A DNA stretch of 54,117 nucleotides from a bacterium (GCA_025782395.1 JALGZD010000056.1:1-54117), one strand, 5' to 3'; numbered from the stretch's first letter, positions 8,860-17,588 are shown. The notes: generated from the sequence alone by a model not told the origin. Numbers and translations: made by a program.

Positions 8860-9953
8860 AAATCGCAATGCTGGGACAGAAGGGGATACCGGCTACATAC
8901 GGTGGTATCGAACGCCACGTCGAAGAGCTGTGCACGAGACTCGTGGACAGGGGGCACGATGTGACTGTCTACTGCCGACCGTACTATGCGAAGAGCAAGG
9001 GTGAGTACCGGGGCATGCATATGGTGAATATCCCGAGCGTAAGAACGAAGCACCTCGACACAGCGACACACTGCGCCCTGGCTATTCCGCATATCCTGGC
9101 CAAGGGCTACGACATCGTCCACTTCCACGCGCTGGGGCCGTCGCTTTTCGCGAATCTCCCACGATTGAGGCGCACGAAGACCATCGTCACGGTGCACGGC
9201 CTTGACTGGCAGCGCGAGAAATGGGGAGCTTTCGCCAGCTGGATCCTCCGAAGGTGCGAGTACACATCGATCTTCTATCCGGACAAAACGATTGTGGTTT
9301 CCAAGGCTCTGAGGGATTATTTCTGGGAACACTACGGGAAGATAGTCACCTACATCCCGAACGGTACGGTCCTGCCGCACGTGCGTCAGGCAGAGAAGAT
9401 AAGGGCGATGGGGATAGAACCGGGGAAGTACGTGCTTTTCGTGGGCCGTCTCGTTCCCGAAAAGGGCTGCCACTACCTCCTGGACGCATACCGGGAGCTC
9501 GATACCGACATGGAACTCGTGGTGGCGGGGGGCACCAGTTTTTCAACGGAGTATGTGGACGAACTCCACGCGATGGGAGGGGATCGAGTGCGTTTCCTCG
9601 GGTACGTCTACGGTGATCTACTCGATGAGTTGTACTCCAACGCGAGGATCTTTGTCCTTCCGTCTGATCTCGAGGGGCTCCCGATCGCGCTCCTAGAGGC
9701 GATGAGCTTCGGGAACTGCTGTCTGACGAGCGATATCCCGGAGAACCTGGAGGTCGTCGGTGACTGCGGTGAGACGTTCAAGAGGGGCGACGCAAAGGAC
9801 CTTGCCGGCAAGCTTACGACCCTGCTCAAGAACCCGGGCCGATGCGAAGCAATGGGGACGCGTGCTCGCCGGCACGTTCTCGAGACCTACGACTGGGACG
9901 GCGTGGCGCTTCACACCGAGGCCATTTACTACTCAGTGCTGCGGGGCTTCTGA
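8856..9953 (+). CDS. Glycosyltransferase family 4, DUF1972/Cps2F-like N-terminus
   Basis: A 365-residue GT-B enzyme starting at GTG inside the preceding stop (GTGA), so translationally coupled. The start MKIAMLGQKGIPATYGGIE matches the DUF1972-type N-terminal domain of rhamnosyltransferase-like capsule enzymes such as Cps2F. FHALGPSLFANLPRL, TVHGLDWQREKW and YIPNGT follow, then VLFVGRLVPEKGCHYLLDAY near residue 192 and the E-x7-E donor motif DLEGLPIALLEAM near residue 270. It is the last of four complete glycosyltransferases in the cluster. The family is clear; a deoxyhexose or hexose transfer is a reasonable guess but not shown. Confidence 0.88.
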   Translation: MKIAMLGQKGIPATYGGIERHVEELCTRLVDRGHDVTVYCRPYYAKSKGEYRGMHMVNIPSVRTKHLDTATHCALAIPHILAKGYDIVHFHALGPSLFANLPRLRRTKTIVTVHGLDWQREKWGAFASWILRRCEYTSIFYPDKTIVVSKALRDYFWEHYGKIVTYIPNGTVLPHVRQAEKIRAMGIEPGKYVLFVGRLVPEKGCHYLLDAYRELDTDMELVVAGGTSFSTEYVDELHAMGGDRVRFLGYVYGDLLDELYSNARIFVLPSDLEGLPIALLEAMSFGNCCLTSDIPENLEVVGDCGETFKRGDAKDLAGKLTTLLKNPGRCEAMGTRARRHVLETYDWDGVALHTEAIYYSVLRGF

Positions 9954-10008
9954 CGCGGGAGTATTCCTGCGCATGATCCTGAAACCAGCCGACCGAGGAG
10001 TTCAGGGA

Positions 10009-10896
10009 GTGGATATCGCGTGCCTGTTGGCGACAGAGCGTGAGACAATCGGAAGAGCGCTCGATGAGTGGCTCCCGGCCGATGGAGAGTACCCTGCTCT
10101 GATCCACGAGGCGATAAGGTACTCCGTGCTCGGCGGCGGGAAGCGTCTCCGCCCGATTCTGGCACTGGCTGCGGCACGTTCGCTGGGATTCGATCCTGAT
10201 CTCATCGTCAGGTCGGCGTGCGCGATCGAGTACGTGCACTGCTGTTCGCTCGTTCTCGACGATCTGCCTTCGATGGACGATGCCTCGATGCGTCGTGGTC
10301 GACCGACGGCCCACAGGGCCTTCGGTGTCGCGACGGCCATTCTTGCGGCCAATGCGCTTCTCATGCACGCCTTCAGACTCATCGCCGACAACGGCAAGGC
10401 CATCGGTGCGTCCGGGAGTTCTGTGGCGGCAGGCGTGAGAGACCTGGCGATGGCTGTCGGCTCGTACGGCATGGTCGGCGGTCAGCACGTGGATCTCGAG
10501 TCCGCAAGCGAGGGCCGCGTTGATCCCGGAACCATAGAGTATATTCAGAGCCGCAAGACGGGCGCGCTGTTCGTTGCGGCCGCCACGACCGGCGGCACGC
10601 TGCTCGGAGCGGAGCAGAGCCGCATCGATGGAATCGCGCGCTATGCGCGCAATCTTGGGCTCGTCTATCAGATCGTCGACGACATCCTCGACGTGGAGGG
10701 GGACGAGGATGTTGTCGGCAAGGATCTCCACAAGGATCAGGGAAAGCTGACCTTCGTCGCTCTGTATGGAGTCGTTGGTGCGCGCAGGATGGCGGAGAAG
10801 CTTGCGGATGAGGCGTGTTCCTCGCTCGCTTCCGTGGGAGATGATGTAGAGGTCTTGAGTGAGATCGTGGGCTATTGTCTCGAGAGAGTGTCGTGA
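10009..10896 (+). CDS. Short-chain (farnesyl/geranylgeranyl-type) polyprenyl diphosphate synthase
   Basis: A 295-residue trans-prenyltransferase condensing isopentenyl diphosphate with allylic diphosphates. The first aspartate-rich motif is DDLPSMDD from residue 84, followed by RRGRPT; the second is DDILD from residue 224. GGGKRLRP near residue 44 and SRKTGALF are also present. GTG 10009 is preceded by GAGGAG at suitable distance and gives an IspA-like N-terminus; an upstream ATG at 9973 is less likely. The motif DDX4D indicates a bacterial farnesyl/geranylgeranyl class enzyme. A second enzyme of this family lies at 36057-36944 in the usual xseB-dxs context, so this copy, embedded in a polysaccharide locus, may feed lipid-carrier synthesis. 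Chain length is unknown. Confidence 0.85.
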   Translation: MDIACLLATERETIGRALDEWLPADGEYPALIHEAIRYSVLGGGKRLRPILALAAARSLGFDPDLIVRSACAIEYVHCCSLVLDDLPSMDDASMRRGRPTAHRAFGVATAILAANALLMHAFRLIADNGKAIGASGSSVAAGVRDLAMAVGSYGMVGGQHVDLESASEGRVDPGTIEYIQSRKTGALFVAAATTGGTLLGAEQSRIDGIARYARNLGLVYQIVDDILDVEGDEDVVGKDLHKDQGKLTFVALYGVVGARRMAEKLADEACSSLASVGDDVEVLSEIVGYCLERVS

Positions 10897-10918
10897 CCGC
10901 TGTTGCCACGGAGGGATT

Positions 10919-11974
10919 GTGACCCACATAGTGATACTGGCAGGAGGATGGGGTGTGAGGTTGTGGCCGATGAGCACACGCTCGCGGCCGAAACAGCTTC
11001 TATCTCTCGGTGGCGATGCATCGCTGCTCGCGCGCACCCTCGCGCGCGTCGCTCCCCTCGCGTCTCCTGAGAGAGTGCTTGCAGTTACCAGCGCGTTTCT
11101 CCGCGACCTGATGGCAGCGGAACTTGCCGGCGTTCCGGACGCGCGCATCATCGGCGAACCGGTGGGGAAGAACACGGCGCCTGCGATCGCTCTCGCCGCG
11201 CACATTCTGGTGCGCGAGGATCCGGACGCGGTCATGATCGTGCTCCCGGCTGACCATATCATTGGTGACGATGAGGCGTTTCGTCTCGCGCTCGGACGCG
11301 CGGTCGAAGCAGCGAGCGTGGAAAGCGCGCTGGTTACGCTCGGCATCGTGCCCACGCGACCAGAGACCGAATACGGCTATATCGAGGCCGGGAATGCCGC
11401 CGCCACGGAAGGGGCTCTGCTCGTTCGGAGGTTCACCGAGAAACCGGATGCCGAAACGGCGCGACGTTTTCTCGACAAGGGCGGTTACTACTGGAACAGC
11501 GGGATGTTCGTATGGCGAGCCGAGCGATTCCTTGAGGCTGTGACAAGTCTCCTTCCGGATGTGGCGGAAGCTTTGGGCGTCGTGACGGCAGATCCGGGAG
11601 ATGCGGCTTTCGAACCCCAGATCGAGGAGTACTACGATTCGGTACCGGCCATTTCGGTCGACTATGGAATCCTGGAACGCTCGGAGAATGTGATAGTGAT
11701 TCCGTCGGATTTCGGCTGGGACGATGTGGGCGCCTGGTCCGCGCTCGGACGCGTATGGGAGGTGGGTGAAGACGGCTCCTCGGTTTCAGGCGACGCGATA
11801 CTCGTCGAGACGGCTGACTGCATCGTTCACGCGGAGGGCGGAGTTGTAGCCGCGATCGGCGTGAGTGATCTTATTGTCGTCCATACGCCGGAGGCGACGC
11901 TCGTCTGTCCGCGCGATCGCGCGCGCGACGTGAGACGGATCGTCGATGAACTGAAGAGGCGAGGCAAGTGGTAG
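10919..11974 (+). CDS. manC: Mannose-1-phosphate guanylyltransferase
   Basis: A 351-residue nucleotidyltransferase that makes GDP-mannose from mannose-1-phosphate and GTP. The signature GGWGVRLWPMSTRSRPKQ is at residues 8-25, close to the family GxGxRLWPxS-x-PKQ. GKNTAPAIALAA, LPADHII, TEYGYIEAG, RFTEKPD and YYWNSGMFVW follow in family order. The length matches the single-domain guanylyltransferase; the fused isomerase domain of long ManC/AlgA proteins is absent. It starts at GTG with CGGAGGG 6 bases upstream. Together with the AlgD-like dehydrogenase it suggests a GDP-mannose to GDP-mannuronate route. It closes the polysaccharide region; a new promoter follows. Confidence 0.92.
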   Translation: MTHIVILAGGWGVRLWPMSTRSRPKQLLSLGGDASLLARTLARVAPLASPERVLAVTSAFLRDLMAAELAGVPDARIIGEPVGKNTAPAIALAAHILVREDPDAVMIVLPADHIIGDDEAFRLALGRAVEAASVESALVTLGIVPTRPETEYGYIEAGNAAATEGALLVRRFTEKPDAETARRFLDKGGYYWNSGMFVWRAERFLEAVTSLLPDVAEALGVVTADPGDAAFEPQIEEYYDSVPAISVDYGILERSENVIVIPSDFGWDDVGAWSALGRVWEVGEDGSSVSGDAILVETADCIVHAEGGVVAAIGVSDLIVVHTPEATLVCPRDRARDVRRIVDELKRRGKW

Positions 11975-12006
11975 TCTCTGTAAGGAAATGACGTATCTCC
12001 GGCAGC

Positions 12007-12035
12007 TTGACTGACACGACGGAGCCGGGTATGCT
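12007..12035 (+). promoter_or_regulatory. Sigma70-type promoter for galT-glgA
   Basis: TTGACT at 12007-12012, a 17-base spacer and TATGCT at 12030-12035 match the vegetative consensus with near-ideal spacing. It lies in the 123-base gap after manC and about 60 bases before galT, marking the start of a new transcription unit. No other feature is evident in this gap. Confidence 0.65.
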
Positions 12036-12097
12036 TCTCAGCTTCAGGGCCGCGAGCGAGCCGGCCCGCTTCCATTGGGTCAAGAGCGAGGAAACCG

Positions 12098-13096
12098 ATG
12101 CCGCAGCTCAGAAAAGACCCCGTACTGGGACGTTGGGTCATCATCGCCACCGAACGGGGAAAACGACCGACTGATTTCGTCCACATTCCAGAAGAGCGCC
12201 GCGGAGGTTTCTGTCCGTTCTGCTACGGGAATGAGGACAAGACCCCTCCGGAAGTGCTCTCATACAGGGATCCGGGAACCAAGCCGGACACACCCGGCTG
12301 GCAGGTGCGCGTGGTTCCGAACAAGTTCCCCGCGCTCACCATTGAGGGAGAAATCAACCGCGCCGGCGAAGGGATGTACGACAAGATGAGCGGCGTGGGG
12401 GCGCACGAGGTGATCATCGAGACGCCGGATCATGATGCGGAGCTTTCGCGGATGCCGGTCGAGCATGTCGCTCTCATTCTCAAGGCAGCCGAGCAGCGGA
12501 TCGTGGATCTTCAGGGCGACACGCGGTTTCGATACATCCAGTTTTTCAGAAATCGCGGGTACGCCGCCGGTGCGTCTCTCGAGCATCCTCACTCCCAGCT
12601 CATTGCGCTCCCGGTGATTCCGAAGCGTCTGACCGAGGAGCTGGCGGGGAGCAAGAAGTACTACGGCTACAAGGAACGCTGCGTATTCTGTGACATCATC
12701 GCGCAGGAGCTGTGGACAAGCGAACGCGTTGTGGTGGAGGGCGATGCCTTCATTTCGATAGCACCGTTCGCGGCGCGTTTTCCGTTCGAGACCTGGGTCC
12801 TTCCCAAGAAGCACGACCCGTCATTCGAGGACATTGATGCAGACTCGAGATTTGCGCTCGCCGCCGTTCTCAAGGAGACGCTGTCACGAATGAACGTGGC
12901 GCTCTCCGATCCTCCATACAATCTGATCCTCCACACGTCTCCCGTGGGAGAGAGGGATCTCAAGTACTATCACTGGCACATCGAGATCATGCCCAAGCTC
13001 ACAAAGGTTGCTGGTTTCGAGTGGGGCTCCGGTTTCTACATCAATCCGACGCCTCCTGAAGAGGCGGCGAGGTACATGAGAGAAGTCGAGCTCTAG
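12098..13096 (+). CDS. galT: Galactose-1-phosphate uridylyltransferase
   Basis: A 332-residue HIT-superfamily enzyme that exchanges UMP between UDP-glucose and galactose-1-phosphate in the Leloir pathway. The active-site His-Pro-His is H163-P164-H165 in ASLEHPHSQ, the second His being the nucleophile. A CPFC pair at C39 and C42 and a later CVFCD provide zinc-type ligands, and HWHIEIMP near residue 289 is the C-terminal histidine motif. ATG 12098 follows GAGG. Paired with glycogen synthase downstream (17-base gap), it may feed hexose-1-phosphates into storage or surface glycans. Related ADP-glucose phosphorylases share this fold, so the exact substrate is slightly open. Confidence 0.9.
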   Translation: MPQLRKDPVLGRWVIIATERGKRPTDFVHIPEERRGGFCPFCYGNEDKTPPEVLSYRDPGTKPDTPGWQVRVVPNKFPALTIEGEINRAGEGMYDKMSGVGAHEVIIETPDHDAELSRMPVEHVALILKAAEQRIVDLQGDTRFRYIQFFRNRGYAAGASLEHPHSQLIALPVIPKRLTEELAGSKKYYGYKERCVFCDIIAQELWTSERVVVEGDAFISIAPFAARFPFETWVLPKKHDPSFEDIDADSRFALAAVLKETLSRMNVALSDPPYNLILHTSPVGERDLKYYHWHIEIMPKLTKVAGFEWGSGFYINPTPPEEAARYMREVEL

Positions 13097-13113
13097 AGAG
13101 GAGTATCCGGCTC

Positions 13114-14610
13114 TTGAAGGTCATCATGGCGTCGGCTGAGGTTGCGCCGTTCGCTCGTGTCGGCGGGCTGTCCGATGTCGTCGGATCCTTGCCGAAGGAG
13201 ATAGCGGAGGCGGGACACGATGTCTCCGTCTTTCTGCCGAAGTATGCGAGCATAGATGACGGTAGCTTCAGTGTTGAGCCTGTGCATGGGGCAGGAGATC
13301 TGGCGGTTCCGCGGAGCGGGAAGGATCCCGTGGCCCTGTACCGCTGTCCCATGCCGGGAACTCCTGCCGTCACGGTTTACATGGTCCGATACGACCCCTT
13401 CTTCGATCGCGACGGAATCTATGTCGATCCGAAGACGAGGAACGGCTATCCGGATGAGGTTGAACGCTACGCCCTTTTCGGCCGCGCGTTGCTGGAGGCG
13501 GCGCGCGTGCTGAGGCTCGAACCGGACGTGCTGCATCTGAACGATCATCACACGGCGCTGGCCGCTGTCTACCTCCGGGAGCTGTACGGAGACGACCCGG
13601 TCCTCTCCCGCGCGGGCATCGTCTTCAGCATTCACAATCTGGGTTATCTGGGTACTTTTGACAGCGCGCTGCTTCCAAAGCTGGGGTTCGAGAGCAAGCG
13701 ATGCAGCTACGGCAGCGCCTTCGAGTACAGGGGGGGTGTGAGTACCCTCAAGCTCGGGATCGAGTACTCCGACTACGTGAACACCGTGAGCGAGCGCTAC
13801 GCGGAGGAGATCGCCGGTTCGCCCGAGTTCGGTCATGGTCTGGAGGGCGTCCTCGCTGAGAAGCGGGATGCCGGGAGGCTGACGGGCATCCTGAACGGGG
13901 TCGATTACTCTGTCTGGGACCCGACTGTCGACGAGCTTATCCCGACGCGGTACTCAGCGGCCGACGTGTCCGGAAAAAGGCGCTGCCGTTCTGAGCTCAG
14001 GGCCCGCTGTGGTCTTCGGGATGACGCGGAGGTGCCGCTGATCGGAATGGTCTCACGCTTGGTCGACCAGAAGGGCTTCGACCTGTTGAGCGAGGTCGCT
14101 TCCGACATCATCGCTCTCGGAGTGCAGCTGGTAGTTCTGGGCACGGGCCAGGAAGAGCACCACGAGTTCCTGAAGGCTCTGGAGTCGAAGCACGCCGGTA
14201 GGGTATCGGCCAATCTCCTGTTCGACAACAAGCTTGCTCACTGGATAGAGGCCGGCTCGGACATGTTCCTGATGCCGTCGCGCTACGAACCGTGCGGATT
14301 GAACCAGATGTACAGTCTGCGCTACGGGACCGTTCCCATCGTTCGGGCCACAGGCGGGCTTGTTGATACCGTTGAGGACTACGATGCGACCGTTGACGCC
14401 GGAGTAGGCTTCGTCTTCGGTGAGTATAATTCGACCGAGATGCTGAGAGCGATCCGACGGGCTGTCGAGACGTACGGCGACCACGACGCTTGGATTCGGC
14501 TCATGAAACGTGGGATGGCGCTCGACTTCAGCTGGGGGACTTCAGCCGGGCGATATGTTGAGTTGTATGCAAAGGCGGTCGCGACGCGGGGCCTGAAGCG
14601 CCGGGATTGA
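13114..14610 (+). CDS. glgA: Glycogen synthase (ADP-glucose-type)
   Basis: A 498-residue GT5 enzyme elongating alpha-1,4-glucan from ADP-glucose (UDP-glucose is possible). The N-terminal glucan-site motif reads RVGGLSDVVGSLPKEI from residue 15, where K-x-G-G is more common, so the usual lysine is an arginine here. LHLNDHHTAL, VFSIHNLGYLG, GILNGVDYSVWDP and VSRLVDQKGFDLL follow in family order. The E-x7-E donor motif lies in RYEPCGLNQMYSLRYGTVPIV near residue 392. TTG is the start; the nearest AGGAG is about 12 bases upstream. The N-terminus MKVIMASAEVAPFARVGG confirms the frame. It is cytoplasmic and co-transcribed with galT. Confidence 0.92.
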   Translation: MKVIMASAEVAPFARVGGLSDVVGSLPKEIAEAGHDVSVFLPKYASIDDGSFSVEPVHGAGDLAVPRSGKDPVALYRCPMPGTPAVTVYMVRYDPFFDRDGIYVDPKTRNGYPDEVERYALFGRALLEAARVLRLEPDVLHLNDHHTALAAVYLRELYGDDPVLSRAGIVFSIHNLGYLGTFDSALLPKLGFESKRCSYGSAFEYRGGVSTLKLGIEYSDYVNTVSERYAEEIAGSPEFGHGLEGVLAEKRDAGRLTGILNGVDYSVWDPTVDELIPTRYSAADVSGKRRCRSELRARCGLRDDAEVPLIGMVSRLVDQKGFDLLSEVASDIIALGVQLVVLGTGQEEHHEFLKALESKHAGRVSANLLFDNKLAHWIEAGSDMFLMPSRYEPCGLNQMYSLRYGTVPIVRATGGLVDTVEDYDATVDAGVGFVFGEYNSTEMLRAIRRAVETYGDHDAWIRLMKRGMALDFSWGTSAGRYVELYAKAVATRGLKRRD

Positions 14611-14616
14611 TCGGTC

Positions 14617-14645
14617 TTGACAGTCCGAACGGTGCAGGCTATACT
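14617..14645 (+). promoter_or_regulatory. Sigma70-type promoter for the tRNA cluster
   Basis: TTGACA at 14617-14622, a 17-base spacer and TATACT at 14640-14645 give an almost perfect vegetative promoter. It ends 21 bases before the 5' end of tRNA-Gly, as expected for a strong stable-RNA promoter. Confidence 0.8.
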
Positions 14646-14666
14646 GCTTTTCTGACCGAACACAGC

Positions 14667-14741
14667 GCGGGAATAGCTCAGTGGTAGAGCGCCACCTTGC
14701 CAAGGTGGATGTCGCGGGTTCGAGCCCCGTTTCCCGCTCCA
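14667..14741 (+). tRNA. tRNA-Gly (GCC)
   Basis: The 75-base gene folds as a cloverleaf: acceptor GCGGGAA pairs with TTCCCGC, the D arm is GCTC/GAGC, the anticodon stem is CCACC/GGTGG with anticodon GCC, and the T arm contains GTTCGAGCC. The CCA end is encoded. Confidence 0.97.
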
Positions 14742-14748
14742 GCTACAT

Positions 14749-14784
14749 CAGGCAGGGGCCTCTCGATCTCCGAGCCCCTGCCTG
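14749..14784 (+). terminator. Inter-tRNA hairpin
   Basis: CAGGCAGGGGC (14749-14759) pairs perfectly with GCCCCTGCCTG (14774-14784) across a 14-base loop. It sits between tRNA-Gly and tRNA-Cys and lacks a T tract, so it may be a processing or transcript-spacing element rather than a true terminator. Confidence 0.4.
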
Positions 14785-14793
14785 TCCAAGTCA

Positions 14794-14869
14794 GGCGGCG
14801 TAGCCAAGTGGCTAAGGCAGAGGATTGCAAATCCTCGATTCCCCGGTTCGAATCCGGGCGCCGCCTCCA
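14794..14869 (+). tRNA. tRNA-Cys (GCA)
   Basis: The 76-base cloverleaf has acceptor GGCGGCG pairing with CGCCGCC, anticodon stem AGGAT/ATCCT with anticodon GCA, T arm CCCCGGTTCGAATCCGGGC and an encoded CCA. It is second in the Gly-Cys-Leu cluster. The 87-base gap to the next tRNA contains only a weak GACAGG/CCTGTC inverted repeat. Confidence 0.96.
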
Positions 14870-14956
14870 GCTGCAGCATCGGCCGGTGGCCTTGGTCTCG
14901 CGAGGAGCCCGACAGGCTGCGCCGCCATCCTGTCGAGAGGCTCTCTTGCATCCCGT

Positions 14957-15047
14957 GCCGGGGTGGCGAAACTGGTAGACGCATCGGACTTAAAATCCGC
15001 TGGGGCGTTCTCGCCCCGTGCCGGTTCGATTCCGGCCCCCGGCACCA
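14957..15047 (+). tRNA. tRNA-Leu (TAA)
   Basis: The 91-base class II tRNA has acceptor GCCGGGG pairing with CCCCGGC, the leucine-type D arm GGCGAAACTGGTAGACGC, anticodon TAA in the loop CTTAAAA and a long GC-rich variable arm (GGGGCG...CGCCCC). The T arm is GCCGGTTCGATTCCGGC and CCA is encoded. It ends the three-tRNA cluster; no strong terminator follows. Confidence 0.96.
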
Positions 15048-15122
15048 TCCTCCGACATTCATGCCTCAAGAGATCCAACGCAGATTCACCTTCGTTCGAT
15101 TGCTACGGTACAACCATCACTG

Positions 15123-15140
15123 TGTGAACGTCTGCTCACA
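15123..15140 (+). promoter_or_regulatory. Inverted repeat upstream of a sigma54-type promoter
   Basis: TGTGA (15123-15127) and TCACA (15136-15140) form a perfect inverted repeat with an 8-base spacer, ending 7 bases before the -24 element. Bacterial enhancer-binding proteins usually bind 80-150 bases upstream, so this could equally serve a repressor. The spacer is 8 and not the 6 of CRP sites. Confidence 0.35.
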
Positions 15141-15146
15141 GCAACA

Positions 15147-15162
15147 CGGCACAGCTTATGCA
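15147..15162 (+). promoter_or_regulatory. Putative sigma54 (-24/-12) promoter
   Basis: CGGCACAGCTTATGCA has the invariant GG (15148-15149) and GC (15160-15161) separated by exactly 10 bases. It matches the consensus TGGCAC-N5-TTGCA at all but two positions. The expected transcript start near 15173 leaves a 5' leader of about 65 bases before the secreted-protein gene. A closer match lies before its paralogue at 17509. Confidence 0.55.
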
Positions 15163-15236
15163 GCTTGGCATGAGCTGTGTCACGGATGGTACGGTCCGGG
15201 CTTCTGGCCGGGACAAAGGGTAAGGAGCAGCCGATT

Positions 15237-17360
15237 ATGTTGCGCTCGTGCATCATGGAGGGGGAGCAGTGGTGGAGTCTGCCGGGTTGGGTGAGTGCCG
15301 TTGCTGCAGTGTTGGTGGTGCTTGTTCTGACGATGCCGGCGCCCTGCGAAACTGCCTGCTACCCGCGGCTGGGCAACATTTACTTCCCGGATCTGGGCTC
15401 GGCGGATCTGGAGCTTCTAGCACGGTGGGACCTCCTGGTCTTGCCCAAGCGAGCAAACGATGAGTGTCTTGATGAGCTCGCGATGCTGAGAGCCCTGAAT
15501 CCGGATATCCAGTTGATCGCTCACATGCCTGTGGGCTACCACGGCGAGTGGCTCTCGCCGCCGATCAACGGTGATCTTGTCGGCGAGCTCTACGCGAACG
15601 ACTGGTGGCTGAAGGACGTGACGGGCGCGAGGGTGTTCCTGCCGTGCGGAGCCAGCCTTCTGAACGAGAGCATCTGGGCGCCGACCAACGGAGAAGGGAA
15701 GATGCTCTGCGAATGGATGGCCGAGTACATCCACGAGCGACTCGGTCCGGGCGGGCCGTGGGACGGTGTCTTCCTGGACTACTGCATGGATAATATCCAC
15801 TGGGCCGGCAATGTCCACGGGAGTCCGGTGGACGCCGACGGCGACGGGATAGCGGATGACGCATCCGAACTGAACGCAGCGTGGAGAGCGGGCACGGAAC
15901 TCCTTGTCTCTCGATTGAGGGAACTCGTCGGGGACGACTTCACTGTGACTACCAACGGGAACAACACATTCTATGCCGATTGCAACGGGTCCACACGCGA
16001 GAACTTCCCGCAGATGCACGGCGATTGGTATGAGAACATCAGGAACCCTGAATGGGGATACATCACGATCTCATCTCTCTACCAGGGTCCGATTGTCTCT
16101 ACTGTCAACGTGATGTGGGGAGGAGCCGTCGTTGAAGGTGAACTCGTGCGCGACGATGCGTTCGAGAGGAAATTCGGTTTCACCTACGCCAGCACGTTGG
16201 TCTTCGGAGACGGTTACTTTTCCTTTGATGGTGGCGAAGGGTTGCCGGAGCATTCGCAGGCATGGTGGCACGAGCTCTACGACCTGGAGCTGGGGGAAGC
16301 ACGAGGGGGACGGGAGCGGGCGGACGTCAGTATCGAAGGCGTCGAACGCTGGGAGATGGTAAGCCTCCGGCGCTTTGAGAACGGCGTCGCCGTTGTCAAT
16401 CCCACAACCGTGACTGAGACCGTGGCTCTTGGAGGAACTTACTTCCCCAGGAAGTCGTTCAATGGCGACTTCTACCCGCACGCCGGTGCGACCACGAGCA
16501 TCGATCTTGAACAATGGTCCGGGGACGTCATCGTCGGGAGTGGAAAGGTGCTCTCGTGGGCGCCGGACGTACAGACTGCGGTGAACGAATCAGGCAATGT
16601 CGAGCTGATCTGGCGCGCGGTCGGAGGCGCCACCGGATACTCGGTCTACCGTTCACACAGACCGGACGGTTTCAGCAGCCCTGCAGCTCTCATCGCTGTG
16701 ACGGGCGGATCCGGATATGTGGACACTACTGCAACTCCGGGTCGAACGTATTTCTACAGGATTGCGCCGATCGACGAATGGAACTGCGAAGGGCTGCCGT
16801 CGAGGAATGTCTCCATCGTTACGCCTCCGAGGCGAGGCGGTGGGGAGCATTCTGAGAGCGGTGGTGCTGACAGCGTGCCGGACATGTCGGACGGGATGGA
16901 TGGATCGCTGGAGAGTCACCAGGACGTCTGTGCTGTGACTGTCGACGGGACGGCGGAGCCGTTCCGGGGACCGCCGAGGGAAGCGGGCGGGCGAGTGGAG
17001 AGCGTGTTGAGCCTCCATGGCAGCCACCCGAACCCCACGAGCCGGATGACGTCCATCTCGTTCGACATCACAAGCTCCGGGAGTGCCGGGTTCCGTGGAG
17101 CGAGCGTTGCCGGCTCCGGCGAGAACGGGCCGGAATCGTCGAGAGATGTCTCTGGTGGCGCAGTCACTCTGACCGTCTACGACATCACCGGGCGAGTGGT
17201 GAAACGGCTTCTGGACAGCACACTGACGCCGGGCAGCCACGTTGTCACCTGGGACACTCGAAGCGATAGCGGGGAGCGGGTTGCCTCGGGATGCTACCTC
17301 TATGTCTTGACCTGCAAGGAAGAGAGGCTGACCGGCAAGATCGTCGTACTCGCATCGTGA
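15237..17360 (+). CDS. Secreted putative glycoside hydrolase with Fn3-like and FlgD-like C-terminal modules
   Basis: A 707-residue exported protein. ATG 15237 follows AAGGAG by 9 bases and gives a hydrophobic signal segment near residues 20-40. The large N-terminal domain has [48 protein letters not shown] and TNGNNTFY, then HGDWYENI. This pattern resembles hypothetical TIM-barrel hydrolases such as GHL15, with acidic residues on strand ends. An Fn3-like domain ([10 protein letters not shown]...[10 protein letters not shown]) precedes a low-complexity linker and a FlgD-like or sorting-type end ([24 protein letters not shown]). A close paralogue follows at 17589. Substrate unknown. The family assignment is from memory and needs a profile search; secretion is well supported. 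Confidence 0.7.
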   Translation: MLRSCIMEGEQWWSLPGWVSAVAAVLVVLVLTMPAPCETACYPRLGNIYFPDLGSADLELLARWDLLVLPKRANDECLDELAMLRALNPDIQLIAHMPVGYHGEWLSPPINGDLVGELYANDWWLKDVTGARVFLPCGASLLNESIWAPTNGEGKMLCEWMAEYIHERLGPGGPWDGVFLDYCMDNIHWAGNVHGSPVDADGDGIADDASELNAAWRAGTELLVSRLRELVGDDFTVTTNGNNTFYADCNGSTRENFPQMHGDWYENIRNPEWGYITISSLYQGPIVSTVNVMWGGAVVEGELVRDDAFERKFGFTYASTLVFGDGYFSFDGGEGLPEHSQAWWHELYDLELGEARGGRERADVSIEGVERWEMVSLRRFENGVAVVNPTTVTETVALGGTYFPRKSFNGDFYPHAGATTSIDLEQWSGDVIVGSGKVLSWAPDVQTAVNESGNVELIWRAVGGATGYSVYRSHRPDGFSSPAALIAVTGGSGYVDTTATPGRTYFYRIAPIDEWNCEGLPSRNVSIVTPPRRGGGEHSESGGADSVPDMSDGMDGSLESHQDVCAVTVDGTAEPFRGPPREAGGRVESVLSLHGSHPNPTSRMTSISFDITSSGSAGFRGASVAGSGENGPESSRDVSGGAVTLTVYDITGRVVKRLLDSTLTPGSHVVTWDTRSDSGERVASGCYLYVLTCKEERLTGKIVVLAS

Positions 17361-17508
17361 CGGGAAAACGCCTCGCACACCGATCCGGATGACCGGGTCT
17401 CCTCGAATGCCGGCGTCGATGTCTCAACCTGCAGATCTCTGCCTGGCGACAGGCCGCTCCACGCCCCGGTGGAAACGGTGCGGACTCCGCCTAAACGTGC
17501 TTGACATA

Positions 17509-17524
17509 TGGCACAGCTCTTGCA
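17509..17524 (+). promoter_or_regulatory. Putative sigma54 (-24/-12) promoter
   Basis: TGGCACAGCTCTTGCA matches the sigma54 consensus (TGGCAC-R-N4-TTGCW) at every defined position, with GG at 17510-17511 and GC at 17522-17523 ten bases apart. It lies in the 228-base gap before the second secreted paralogue, with about 55 bases of leader. An overlapping TTGACA at 17501 has no good -10 partner. The rest of the gap holds no gene. Confidence 0.7.
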
Positions 17525-17588
17525 GTTCAGCACGTTGGTGCAATGGGGTGAGATGCTTGATGAGATCGAGGCGGAGGCAGGTCGATAA

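Noticed and set aside
9826-11355. 509-codon minus-strand open frame
   Set aside because: It is antisense to the prenyl synthase and manC, both with clear motifs; no domain or start signal supports it.
15123-15140. CRP binding site
   Set aside because: The half-sites match TGTGA/TCACA but the spacer is 8 bases and not 6, so it is kept only as a generic inverted repeat.
17501-17506. Sigma70 promoter from TTGACA before the second secreted gene
   Set aside because: No acceptable -10 lies 16-18 bases downstream, while the overlapping -24/-12 elements match the sigma54 consensus completely.
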